Made by a program: the position numbers and the translations under genes. A DNA stretch of 9,617 nt, taken from Nitrospirota bacterium. GTDB lineage: Bacteria; Nitrospirota; Nitrospiria; Nitrospirales; UBA8639. Of the stretch, positions 1-5,597 are shown piece by piece (positions within the stretch are counted from its first letter, which is position 1; every line of letters begins with the position of its first letter). The DNA is taken from the NCBI GenBank assembly GCA_029879555.1, contig JAOUQB010000061.1:1-9617 (forward strand). The letters run 5' to 3'. A model generated the notes under the pieces. That model made no database searches. It had not been told where the DNA came from and saw only the letters and a list, made by a program, of their open reading frames with translations.

Positions 1-1240
1 CACCACGCAGACGTTGTTGGGTTTTGTGGCTAATCGGGCGCACCATGCCGATATCGGCGGCATGTCGGCCGGGTCGATGCCGCTCTCGCAAGAAATCTTT
101 CAAGAGGGATTGATCATTCCGCCGGTAAAAGTCATGGTAGGTGGAAAGAACAATGAGGATGTGTGGCGATTGCTCATGGCCAACGTGCGGACACCGGAGG
201 AACGATCAGGAGACTTGCAGGCTCAATTGGCAGCCAATCACATCGGCATTGAGAGGATGCAGTCGTTAACAAAGCGGTTTGGTATCTCAACACTTCTGGA
301 AGATATGGACGCTCTGCTTCGATATAGCGAACGCATGACCGGTCAATTAATGAGCCAGTTGCCTTTGGGCTGCTATCGCTTTGAAGATGCCTTGGATAAC
401 GATGGCTTTTCGGAAGAGCCTGCGATCATTCGTGTCGCCATCACGATTGACGAGGAAGAGGCCACCGTGGATTTTTCCGGAACTGACGTTCAACGGCCCG
501 GGAGCATCAATGCCGTCTATCCGGTCACCTTGTCGGCCGTCGCCTATGTCTTTCGGTGTGTGTTGGGTTTAGATATCCCGGCCAACAGCGGCTGCCTGCG
601 ACCCATTCGCATCATTGCGCCGGAAGGGACATTGGTGAATGCTCGTCGCCCCGCGGCGGTGGCAGCCGGGAATGTCGAAACCTCGCAGCGGATCGTGGAT
701 GTGTTATTGGGCGCCTTAGCGCAAGCCTGTCCTGGACGTATTCCGGCGGCCAGCCAGGGCACCATGAACAATATTACTATCGGTGGCTGGGATGAACGTC
801 ATGGTCGTCCCTTTGCCTATTACGAAACCATCGGTGGCGGCATGGGAGCCGGCCCCCATGCGGATGGGGTTAGCGGTCGCCACTCACACATGACCAACAC
901 GCTCAACACGCCAGTTGAAGCTTTGGAATATGCCTATCCATTCAGAATTTCACGTTATGCCTTGCGAGAAGGATCTGGTGGTAATGGACAGCATCAAGGA
1001 GGGGATGGTCTCGTGCGGGAATATGAATTTTTGCAACCTGCTGAGATCACGCTGTTAAAGGACCGGCAAGTGACCAGACCCTATGGTTTGGCGGGTGGTG
1101 AGCCAGGGCAACCAGGCCGAATTGGCCTGCAGCAAAATGGAGTTGAGCAAGACCTTCCAGGAAAATGTTCGATACCGGTGCAAAAGGACGATGTCCTCAC
1201 CATCGAAACCCCAGGCGGCGGCGGATACGGAAAACCCTGA
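1..1240 (+). CDS. hyuB: Hydantoinase B / oxoprolinase family subunit, 5' end outside window
   Basis: The reading frame is open from base 2, so the gene starts upstream of the window; 412 codons plus a stop are visible, against about 500-600 residues for a stand-alone HyuB. The frame opens with the conserved ANRAHHADIGG stretch. It continues through VDFSGTD, PANSGCLRPI, AAGNVETSQR, ETIGGGMGAGP, REGSGGNGQHQGGDG and the typical ending TPGGGGYG, all hallmarks of the HyuB family. Family members act with a HyuA subunit in ATP-dependent opening of hydantoins or 5-oxoproline, or as the B half of acetone-carboxylase-like enzymes, in the cytoplasm. Substrate cannot be decided here. The start is missing, so a fused HyuA-HyuB protein cannot be excluded. 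Family assignment is secure; the exact reaction is inference. Confidence 0.95.
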   Translation, partial: TTQTLLGFVANRAHHADIGGMSAGSMPLSQEIFQEGLIIPPVKVMVGGKNNEDVWRLLMANVRTPEERSGDLQAQLAANHIGIERMQSLTKRFGISTLLEDMDALLRYSERMTGQLMSQLPLGCYRFEDALDNDGFSEEPAIIRVAITIDEEEATVDFSGTDVQRPGSINAVYPVTLSAVAYVFRCVLGLDIPANSGCLRPIRIIAPEGTLVNARRPAAVAAGNVETSQRIVDVLLGALAQACPGRIPAASQGTMNNITIGGWDERHGRPFAYYETIGGGMGAGPHADGVSGRHSHMTNTLNTPVEALEYAYPFRISRYALREGSGGNGQHQGGDGLVREYEFLQPAEITLLKDRQVTRPYGLAGGEPGQPGRIGLQQNGVEQDLPGKCSIPVQKDDVLTIETPGGGGYGKP

Positions 1241-1261
1241 AGACGTCCCAACGGGACGTCT
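1241..1261 (+). terminator. Hairpin directly after hyuB stop, terminator-like
   Basis: A perfect 9-bp stem (AGACGTCCC / GGGACGTCT) with a 3-nt AAC loop begins at the first base after the hyuB stop codon. The downstream sequence is pyrimidine-rich (catctttcttctcttgtcctttcttg) but has no immediate T-tract, so it may act as a weak intrinsic terminator or as an mRNA 3'-end stabiliser. Confidence 0.45.
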
Positions 1262-1619
1262 CTACAACCAATCCATCTTTCTTCTCTTGTCCTTTCTTGT
1301 CATCCGCGCAAGCTTTTGGCGGGGATCCATCTTTAAGGCTTTTCTATCCACCTGGCGACCAAGGTCAGGAAAAATTTGGTTCTGTTCGGTCACGTCTGCA
1401 GGGTGCTGTTAACATCCCTCCCCAAAATACCAAAAAGATTCCGGCCAACGATTTGCCGGAATGACGACAATGGGATCGAGTCGGGTTTTATAGTCATTTC
1501 AAATAACTTCCAAACGATTATTCCATTTCCCCCAGTCGTCTCCTCTCATGTCTTTTTGTATTTGTCGCCTGCTGACTGGCCTTTTGGGGGACGCTCATTA
1601 ACCGGGACGGCCTTGTTTG
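1262..1619. other. Intergenic stretch between hyuB and the IS110 element
   Basis: About 360 bp without a credible gene; the short open frames here have no recognisable domain and no ribosome binding site. It holds one clear palindrome (1438-1462, listed separately). Before the insertion it was continuous with the noncoding region starting at 2816, so the original hyuB-decarboxylase spacer was about 1.3 kb. Confidence 0.6.
1438..1462. repeat. Short palindrome resembling a dispersed intergenic repeat
   Basis: ATTCCGGC and GCCGGAAT form a perfect 8-bp stem around a 9-nt loop, followed by GACGAC. The ATTCC(N)GGAATGACG form resembles short dispersed palindromes of the dRS3/REP kind known from several bacterial genomes. 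Only one copy lies in this window, so its repetitive nature is inference. Confidence 0.4.
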
Positions 1620-1621
1620 AG
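1615..1621 (-). other. Right target half-site plus CT core of the IS110 insertion
   Basis: Read on the - strand, CTCAAAC is core CT plus the first bases outside the right end. It is perfectly complementary to GTTTGAG at 2723-2717 in the predicted target-binding loop. Confidence 0.7.
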
Positions 1622-1631
1622 ATTCTATGGT

Positions 1632-2585
1632 TTACGTCAAGCCTTTTGTGAGCCGATCCGGGTTAAAGGTTGTGTGATACCGGTGAATGGACCAGGCAGC
1701 CCGGGCAATTTTGCGAGCGATAATGACTAACGCGGCCGTGCCACTCCAGCCTTGGGTCCGATAGGCGTCGTAGATGGGTTTCCAGGCTTTGGTTCTGACA
1801 GCAGCCATGGCGGCATTAAAGAGCAACCGGCGCAATTCAGCCGGGCCTCGTTTGGACAAGCGTCGGCGCCCGGTCTTTTGCCCCGAGTCCTTGGCCCGCG
1901 GGTCTAATCCCGTAAAGGCGACGAAGGCATCGGCATTGCGGAACGGCACCCGCTCCAAAGTATTGGTGAGGCTCAGCCCGACCAACGGGCCGACGCCGAC
2001 AATCGTTTCGACGCGCAGTTGGGCGTCTCGATGCTCGCTTGACCGGGCTGCCAGTGTCGCCATGGTCGTATCGAGCTTGGCCAGCAAGGCATCCAACTTC
2101 CGGATCACCGCTTGAACGTCAGGGGTAAACCCGCTGAGGGTGCTCATCGTGAGCTTGAGCATGCCCTTGATCCGGACGATCTTGGCCCGCCGCCGAATTA
2201 ACCGGTCGAGCTGGCGTTGGGTCGCCGTCGGTGGGGTGTACGGTGGCAAGCCTCGATGTTCTTGAGCCACCAAACGGGCCAACAAGATCGCATCGACCCG
2301 ATCGGTTTTCGCCCGGGTCCCCATGGCCTTGGCATCATGCCGGGTCTCTCTCGGATTCAGGAGATAGACGGTGTGGCCGTGGGCATGCGCCAGGTCGGCT
2401 AGGACCTCATGATAGGAGCCGGTGGATTCGAGCCCGAGGCGACTGCCGGCGGGCAAGGACTTGAGCCACCTGCGGAGGGAAGCTCGCTGATTGCGAATCT
2501 CCTGAACCGGAAAGTATTGCTCGGCACACGCCACGACCACGGTGTCTTTGGCTACATCGACTCCGACATTCAAAACGGGTTGCAT
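1632..2585 (-). CDS. IS110-family transposase (DEDD/serine bridge recombinase)
   Basis: This 317-aa protein cuts and rejoins donor and target DNA under bridge RNA guidance. The N-terminal RuvC-like domain shows GVDVAKDT (D10), GLESTGSYHE (E53) and KTDRVDA (D95, D98), giving the DEDD set. The C-terminal Tnp_20 domain contains VETIVGVGPLVG, FVAFTGLDPR and KDSGQKTGRRRLSKRG, where S234 is the expected nucleophile. These spacings are close to IS621 (about 326 aa). I chose ATG 2585 because GGAGG lies 8 nt upstream. A longer GTG-initiated frame from 2630 would bury that ribosome binding site and add 15 non-conserved residues that overlap the bridge RNA. The stop is only 10 bp from the element end. 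No disabling mutation is visible. Confidence 0.95.
   Translation of the reverse strand: MQPVLNVGVDVAKDTVVVACAEQYFPVQEIRNQRASLRRWLKSLPAGSRLGLESTGSYHEVLADLAHAHGHTVYLLNPRETRHDAKAMGTRAKTDRVDAILLARLVAQEHRGLPPYTPPTATQRQLDRLIRRRAKIVRIKGMLKLTMSTLSGFTPDVQAVIRKLDALLAKLDTTMATLAARSSEHRDAQLRVETIVGVGPLVGLSLTNTLERVPFRNADAFVAFTGLDPRAKDSGQKTGRRRLSKRGPAELRRLLFNAAMAAVRTKAWKPIYDAYRTQGWSGTAALVIIARKIARAAWSIHRYHTTFNPDRLTKGLT
1635..1640 (-). promoter_or_regulatory. -35 half of a split junction promoter
   Basis: TTGACG on the - strand overlaps the last transposase codons and stop. It is 13 nt from the right end of the element. In a circular form it would sit 17 bp upstream of TATGGT at the left end, across the CT core. 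Confidence 0.55.
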
Positions 2586-2626
2586 ACGCGTTGCCTCCAA
2601 TAGTAAAGGGTCAATGATGGGGTGGG

Positions 2627-2799
2627 CCACACCAACGTCAGCTTGTGTCCAAATCGGCGGTCATGCGTGATGCCGCAAGATTCTTCATCGACGTTGGGGG
2701 TGTGGATGGGAGAAGTCTCAAACGGTCTGTCCAGTAGCTGGCAGATGCGGAGCGAGGTCCCTCCACCCCCGAGCCCCCTGACCTTCTCAAAAATGAAAC
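2627..2799 (-). ncRNA. Predicted IS110 bridge RNA (target loop then donor loop)
   Basis: On the - strand, two modules follow each other between the element start and the transposase. Module 1 (2788-2710): closing stem GAGAAG(G)TC/GACTTCTC, apical hairpin 2744-2727 (CTGCCAG/CTGG-A-CAG). Its 5' side carries CTCGCTCCGC (2756-2747), identical to the left flank (2824-2815). Its 3' side carries GTTTGAG (2723-2717), complementary to core plus right flank CTCAAAC (1621-1615). Module 2 (2705-2627): 13-bp closing stem with a CCC bulge and apical hairpin 2676-2657. Its 5' side carries AGAATCT (2684-2678), equal to element right end plus core. Its 3' side carries ACAAG (2646-2642), complementary to core plus left end. 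The order and length of about 173 nt match the IS621 bridge RNA (177 nt). The 5' end at about 2799 is inferred from the junction promoter. Confidence 0.8.
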
Positions 2800-2805
2800 G
2801 AAAAG

Positions 2806-2811
2806 ACCATA
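2806..2811 (-). promoter_or_regulatory. -10 half of a split junction promoter
   Basis: TATGGT on the - strand begins 2 nt inside the left end of the element. Joined to the right end through the core, it lies exactly 17 bp from TTGACG. A G at 2799, six bases beyond, is a suitable start for the bridge RNA. In the integrated state there is no comparable -35 in the flank, so the promoter would be assembled only in the excised circle. Confidence 0.55.
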
Positions 2812-2812
2812 C

Positions 2813-2835
2813 AAGCGGAGCGAGTTGGTCCGCTT
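2813..2835. repeat. Hairpin at the insertion site
   Basis: AAGCGGA and TCCGCTT form a 7-bp stem with a 9-nt loop at the left end of the element. The AGCGGA/TCCGCT part of the stem also exists in the reconstructed uninterrupted site, because the core AG is shared. Many IS110 relatives insert into palindromic repeats. Confidence 0.45.
2814..2824 (-). other. Left target half-site plus CT core of the IS110 insertion
   Basis: Read on the - strand, CTCGCTCCGC at 2824-2815 is the flank plus first core base. It is repeated exactly at 2756-2747 inside the predicted target-binding loop, where it serves as the left target guide. The second core base (T, 2814) is A in the guide. Confidence 0.7.
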
Positions 2836-2892
2836 TCCTCAGATTAGCGTCAGACCCATCCTAATCTGGCCAGACTGGGTGACAGTGGTTTT

Positions 2893-2920
2893 GGGTCCTT
2901 TTGCCGCAACAAAAGGGCCT
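2893..2920. repeat. Imperfect 11-bp hairpin
   Basis: CCTTTTG (2897-2903) and CAAAAGG (2910-2916) pair perfectly around ccgcaa. The stem extends outward by four more pairs, two of them G-T. It is followed by a second small hairpin at 2920-2935. No adjacent gene needs a terminator here, so a dispersed repeat is the likelier reading. Confidence 0.35.
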
Positions 2921-3432
2921 CGGCTGCCAGGCCGAAACCCGGCCATTCACAGAAACCGCTTGGCAAGCAGAGGAAGAGTGGAACGAGGGAGGGAGCAGAT
3001 ACTGGTGCCAGGGAACCTAATAGGAAATTAATTGGAACAACTATAGAGGCGAGATCCTCTGGCGGGGCGGGTATGGAGTTGCGCAAATCATTTTTTATGT
3101 TAAATGGTGTCTTGGGTTCCGCCTGAGAGGTCTTCTTTCCCCCTCCTACAAAACTGGGGTGAGGGTGACTGGCTACCTTCGAAAATATTTCTTGTGAAAG
3201 GGCGGGGAAGGCATTCACAATCGGGTGTGCTCATGGTACGCTTTCTTCGATCGAATTGGAGACGATATGTCAGAATTGGATCGGGAGATTCTAGATGGCT
3301 TGTATGGAAGCCGGGGTAGAAAGAAGGCTCTGGTAACCGGTATCTAGGGAAACAAGGCTTTTTCATTCCGCGACCTTCTTTGCCATTTCATACCCACGAT
3401 GAAACCCAATTCTTGAGTTTCACTTATCGATT

Positions 3433-3464
3433 CGAGCCGCACGTTGAGGCTCGCATTCCTTTTT
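3433..3464 (+). terminator. Possible intrinsic terminator, no gene upstream
   Basis: CGAGCC (3433-3438) and GGCTCG (3448-3453) form a 6-bp stem with a 9-nt loop, followed by cattcctttttt. The T-run is several bases from the stem and no + strand gene is seen upstream within the spacer. This is a weak call. Confidence 0.25.
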
Positions 3465-3754
3465 TCCCAGTTGTGCGTTTATACATACCTCGTCTGAATC
3501 TTGATCGAAGGTGTTCTTGAGGTCAGGACGTAGGTTCAGGCTTTCGTGGCTTTTTGACGAGGGTTTCAGCAGATGGTTGATTGGGCCTCGACGCAGACTT
3601 ATTGACTGCTGAGAGTCCGTGTTTTGGTAGCCGGGCGTCAGGGCTCACCATCCTCTGAAATCGGTCTTAAGATTGGCTGGATATTCAGCCGATGTAGTGG
3701 ATCATTGAGGGATTGGGTTTTTGCGTAGTGGGACATCTTAATTACCCTTATCAC

Positions 3755-3759
3755 AGGAG
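3755..3759 (+). promoter_or_regulatory. Ribosome binding site of the decarboxylase
   Basis: AGGAG sits 6 nt before a GTG codon at 3766. This supports GTG as the true start of the decarboxylase, since no equally placed ATG exists in that frame. Confidence 0.7.
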
Positions 3760-3765
3760 TGAATA

Positions 3766-4995
3766 GTGCAGACCAGTTATGTGAATTCCGGGTTAGATTA
3801 CGAGGGCATTTCATCGTTGGTATGTGCTCCGCCGCTTTGCCATGATGCATCACAGGCTGATACCCGTTCCCTGACACCCAAGCTCGAAGAGTTTCTCGCC
3901 AGTCGTCCTGAGACACCGTTTTTAGCTATTGATCTTGCTCACGTCCAAAGCAAATATCTTGAGCTACAACGGGAATTTCCCCATGCCGCGATTCATTACG
4001 CGGTGAAAGCCAATCCTTCCCCCGAAATTATTCAGCTCTTAGCGGCGTTGGGTTCTCGCTTTGATATTGCGAGCCGCTATGAACTGGATTTGTGTTTATC
4101 TCTGGGCGTGTCGCCCCCTTGGTTGTCGTATGGCAATACGGTGAAAAAAGCCGTGGATATTGCCTATGCCTTTGCCTGTGGGGTTCGGATTTTTTCGTTT
4201 GATAGTGAGGCTGAGCTTGAAAAGCTGGGGAGGTATGCCCCAGGGGCCGACGTGCAATGTCGGTTGCTGAGCCAAGGGAAAAGCGCTGATTGGCCTCTTT
4301 CCAAAAAATTCGGGTGTGATCTGGAAATGGCCTATGCGTTACTCCTCAAAAGTCGCGATCTTGGCTTGAACCCCATCGGAGTCACGTTTCATGTGGGTTC
4401 TCAACAGACGGATCCTCAGCAATGGGTTGAGCCGATGCACCAAGCGGCGGAATTATACCGTCAATTGGAGAGGCAGAATCTTGAGCTGGCTTGGATCAAT
4501 ATTGGTGGAGGACTCCCGGCCACGTACCAAGCGGCACTTTTCCCATTTTCGTGTTACGCCCAAACCATTCAACAGGCCCTTTTGGATGCCTTTGGCCCGA
4601 CCCCTCCTCAACTCATGCTTGAACCTGGGCGGTTTCTGGTGGCAGATGCCGGGGTCATTCAAAGCGAAATCGTGCTGATTGCGCATAAATCACGGGGAGA
4701 TCTCCGGCGATGGGTCTATCTCGATATAGGAAAATTTGGTGGGTTGGCCGAAACCATGGATGAATGTATTAAATACCGCCTGCGTACTCACCGTTTTGGC
4801 CCGATGGGATCGGTGATCTTGGCGGGCCCCACCTGCGACAGTGCAGACGTGTTGTATGAGAAGACGCCTTATGCCTTGCCGCTGGATTTGGCTATCGGGG
4901 ATCGAATTGAAATTTTAAGCACTGGCGCGTATACCAGCAGTTACGCCTCTGTGGGATTTAATGGATTTCCACCCTTGCGGACCTATTGCTTGTAG
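3766..4995 (+). CDS. PLP-dependent decarboxylase, ornithine/lysine/arginine decarboxylase class (fold III)
   Basis: This 409-aa enzyme belongs to the alanine-racemase-fold decarboxylases that turn basic amino acids into diamines, most likely ornithine to putrescine. Visible motifs: YAVKANP (K81, PLP Schiff base), SRFDIASRYELD (about 97-108), LSKKFGCD (about 178-185), HVGSQQ (H209), INIGGGLP (glycine loop 247-249), EPGRFLV (286-292), GPTCDSAD (C357 and D358, the partner-subunit active-site pair of ODC) and GAYTSSYAS (387-395). The length is normal for bacterial ODC-like proteins; meso-diaminopimelate decarboxylase is less likely because of the CDS motif. A lysine or dual-specific decarboxylase is possible. 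Start: GTG with AGGAG 6 nt upstream. The truncated membrane gene follows after 34 nt, perhaps co-transcribed. The enzyme should be a cytoplasmic dimer. Confidence 0.9.
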   Translation: MQTSYVNSGLDYEGISSLVCAPPLCHDASQADTRSLTPKLEEFLASRPETPFLAIDLAHVQSKYLELQREFPHAAIHYAVKANPSPEIIQLLAALGSRFDIASRYELDLCLSLGVSPPWLSYGNTVKKAVDIAYAFACGVRIFSFDSEAELEKLGRYAPGADVQCRLLSQGKSADWPLSKKFGCDLEMAYALLLKSRDLGLNPIGVTFHVGSQQTDPQQWVEPMHQAAELYRQLERQNLELAWINIGGGLPATYQAALFPFSCYAQTIQQALLDAFGPTPPQLMLEPGRFLVADAGVIQSEIVLIAHKSRGDLRRWVYLDIGKFGGLAETMDECIKYRLRTHRFGPMGSVILAGPTCDSADVLYEKTPYALPLDLAIGDRIEILSTGAYTSSYASVGFNGFPPLRTYCL

Positions 4996-5029
4996 GCATG
5001 CGATTCAATGAAAGTCGTCTTATCCGTCT

Positions 5030-5584
5030 ATGGGCACAGACAGCATTGATGACACCATAACCCACGATCCGTCTCGACGAAACTTGCCGAAATTTGAGGT
5101 GGGGGCTGTGGTGGTCACAGGCCTTGTGCACCTCTTCTTGACTCAATTCGGGGCGAAGGGGCTGTCAGTTTTCTTCGCATCCGTCTTCTGGCTTGGGTAT
5201 ATCAGATGGCGGGTTCGAGGGGATGCGCGCCTGTGGGTGCAGTGGGGTTTTCATGGGAAGAATTTGTGGCCCACCTTCGCCTGGCCCACTGGGATCTTTG
5301 TGGTCGGGGTGAGCGCGATGGCTTGGTATGGACTGGTGAATGGTCGTGTTCTTTGGCAAGGCCACCTTGTGTTGTTACTGCTGCTCTATCCACTTTGGGG
5401 AATCCTCCAACAATTTTTAGTACAAGCCCTCGGTGTGGCCAATCTCATGACGTTGTTTCCCAGGCAAGGGGTGAAGGTGGCGTTGCCGGTCGGCGTGCTT
5501 CTATTTTCACTAGTGCATTATCCAGATGGGTGGTTGTTGATGTTAGGCACGGGTGTTATGGCCTGTTTCTTTATCCGGGGTTAG
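5030..5584 (+). CDS. CPBP-like membrane protein, C-terminally truncated paralogue
   Basis: This 184-aa frame aligns without gaps to the full-length gene at 7575 over 161 residues (107 identical by hand count, about 66%; 50 of 60 in the stretch around motifs 1 and 2). Hydrophobic segments are apparent near residues 24-50, 79-100, 112-130 and 150-183. CPBP/Rce1-type intramembrane proteases have motifs EExxxR, FxxxH and HxxxN/D. Here motif 1 reads QQFLVQ (127-132), motif 2 is FSLVH (159-163), and motif 3 is absent because the frame stops after ACFFIRG. In a codon-by-codon alignment the stop TAG replaces TAT (Tyr) of the paralogue, and a second stop follows three codons later. It is probably a decaying, non-functional copy. 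There is no clear ribosome binding site at ATG 5030, so the start is uncertain. It ends 13 nt from the ilvD stop, tail to tail. Confidence 0.7.
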   Translation: MGTDSIDDTITHDPSRRNLPKFEVGAVVVTGLVHLFLTQFGAKGLSVFFASVFWLGYIRWRVRGDARLWVQWGFHGKNLWPTFAWPTGIFVVGVSAMAWYGLVNGRVLWQGHLVLLLLLYPLWGILQQFLVQALGVANLMTLFPRQGVKVALPVGVLLFSLVHYPDGWLLMLGTGVMACFFIRG

Positions 5585-5597
5585 CTCTGTTAAGTCT

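Larger units (their letters stand above)
1620..2815 (-). mobile_element. Complete IS110-family insertion sequence with CT core at both ends
   Basis: Read on the - strand, the element starts after a CT core (2815-2814) and ends before a second CT core (1621-1620); one core copy plus element is 1194 bp. The limits come from the bridge RNA logic: the donor loop of the leader RNA carries AGAATCT, which equals the right end plus core (1626-1620), and ACAAG, complementary to core plus left end CTTGT (2815-2811). The target loop matches both outer flanks. There are no terminal inverted repeats, as expected for IS110. Noncoding DNA is long 5' of the transposase (about 230 bp) and only about 12 bp 3' of it, as in IS621-type members. 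The transposase frame is intact, so the element looks complete. The boundaries are a hand prediction, but four independent matches agree. Confidence 0.85.
2816..3765. other. Long noncoding spacer with several palindromes
   Basis: About 950 bp without a convincing gene. The short open frames lack ribosome binding sites and recognisable domains. Visible structures: CAGATTAG/CTAATCTG (2840-2847 with 2861-2868); GGGTCCTTTTG with CAAAAGGGCCT (2893-2903 with 2910-2920, two G-T pairs); TCGGC/GCCGA (2920-2935) right after; and CGAGCC/GGCTCG (3433-3453). The segment at 3130-3175 (ccccctcctac..ctggggtgaggg) looks like a decayed copy of the common CCCTCACCCC intergenic repeats. No tRNA or known RNA was recognised. 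It may hold remains of genes or dispersed repeats. Confidence 0.5.

Noticed and set aside
1376..1651. 91-codon + frame crossing the right end of the IS
   Set aside because: It spans the predicted IS boundary and has no ribosome binding site or recognisable domain.
2586..2630. Longer GTG-started transposase (15 extra N-terminal residues)
   Set aside because: It would place the GGAGG ribosome binding site inside the coding region and overlaps the bridge RNA leader; conservation begins at the ATG at 2585.
2813..2868. Hairpins at 2813-2835 and 2840-2868 as the 5' stem-loop of the bridge RNA
   Set aside because: First considered, but the guide matches place the element end at 2814/2815, so these hairpins lie in the flank.
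2850..3366. Two - strand open frames (122 and 88 codons) in the spacer
   Set aside because: Low-complexity composition, no ribosome binding site, overlapping hairpins and repeat-like sequence; no domain recognised.
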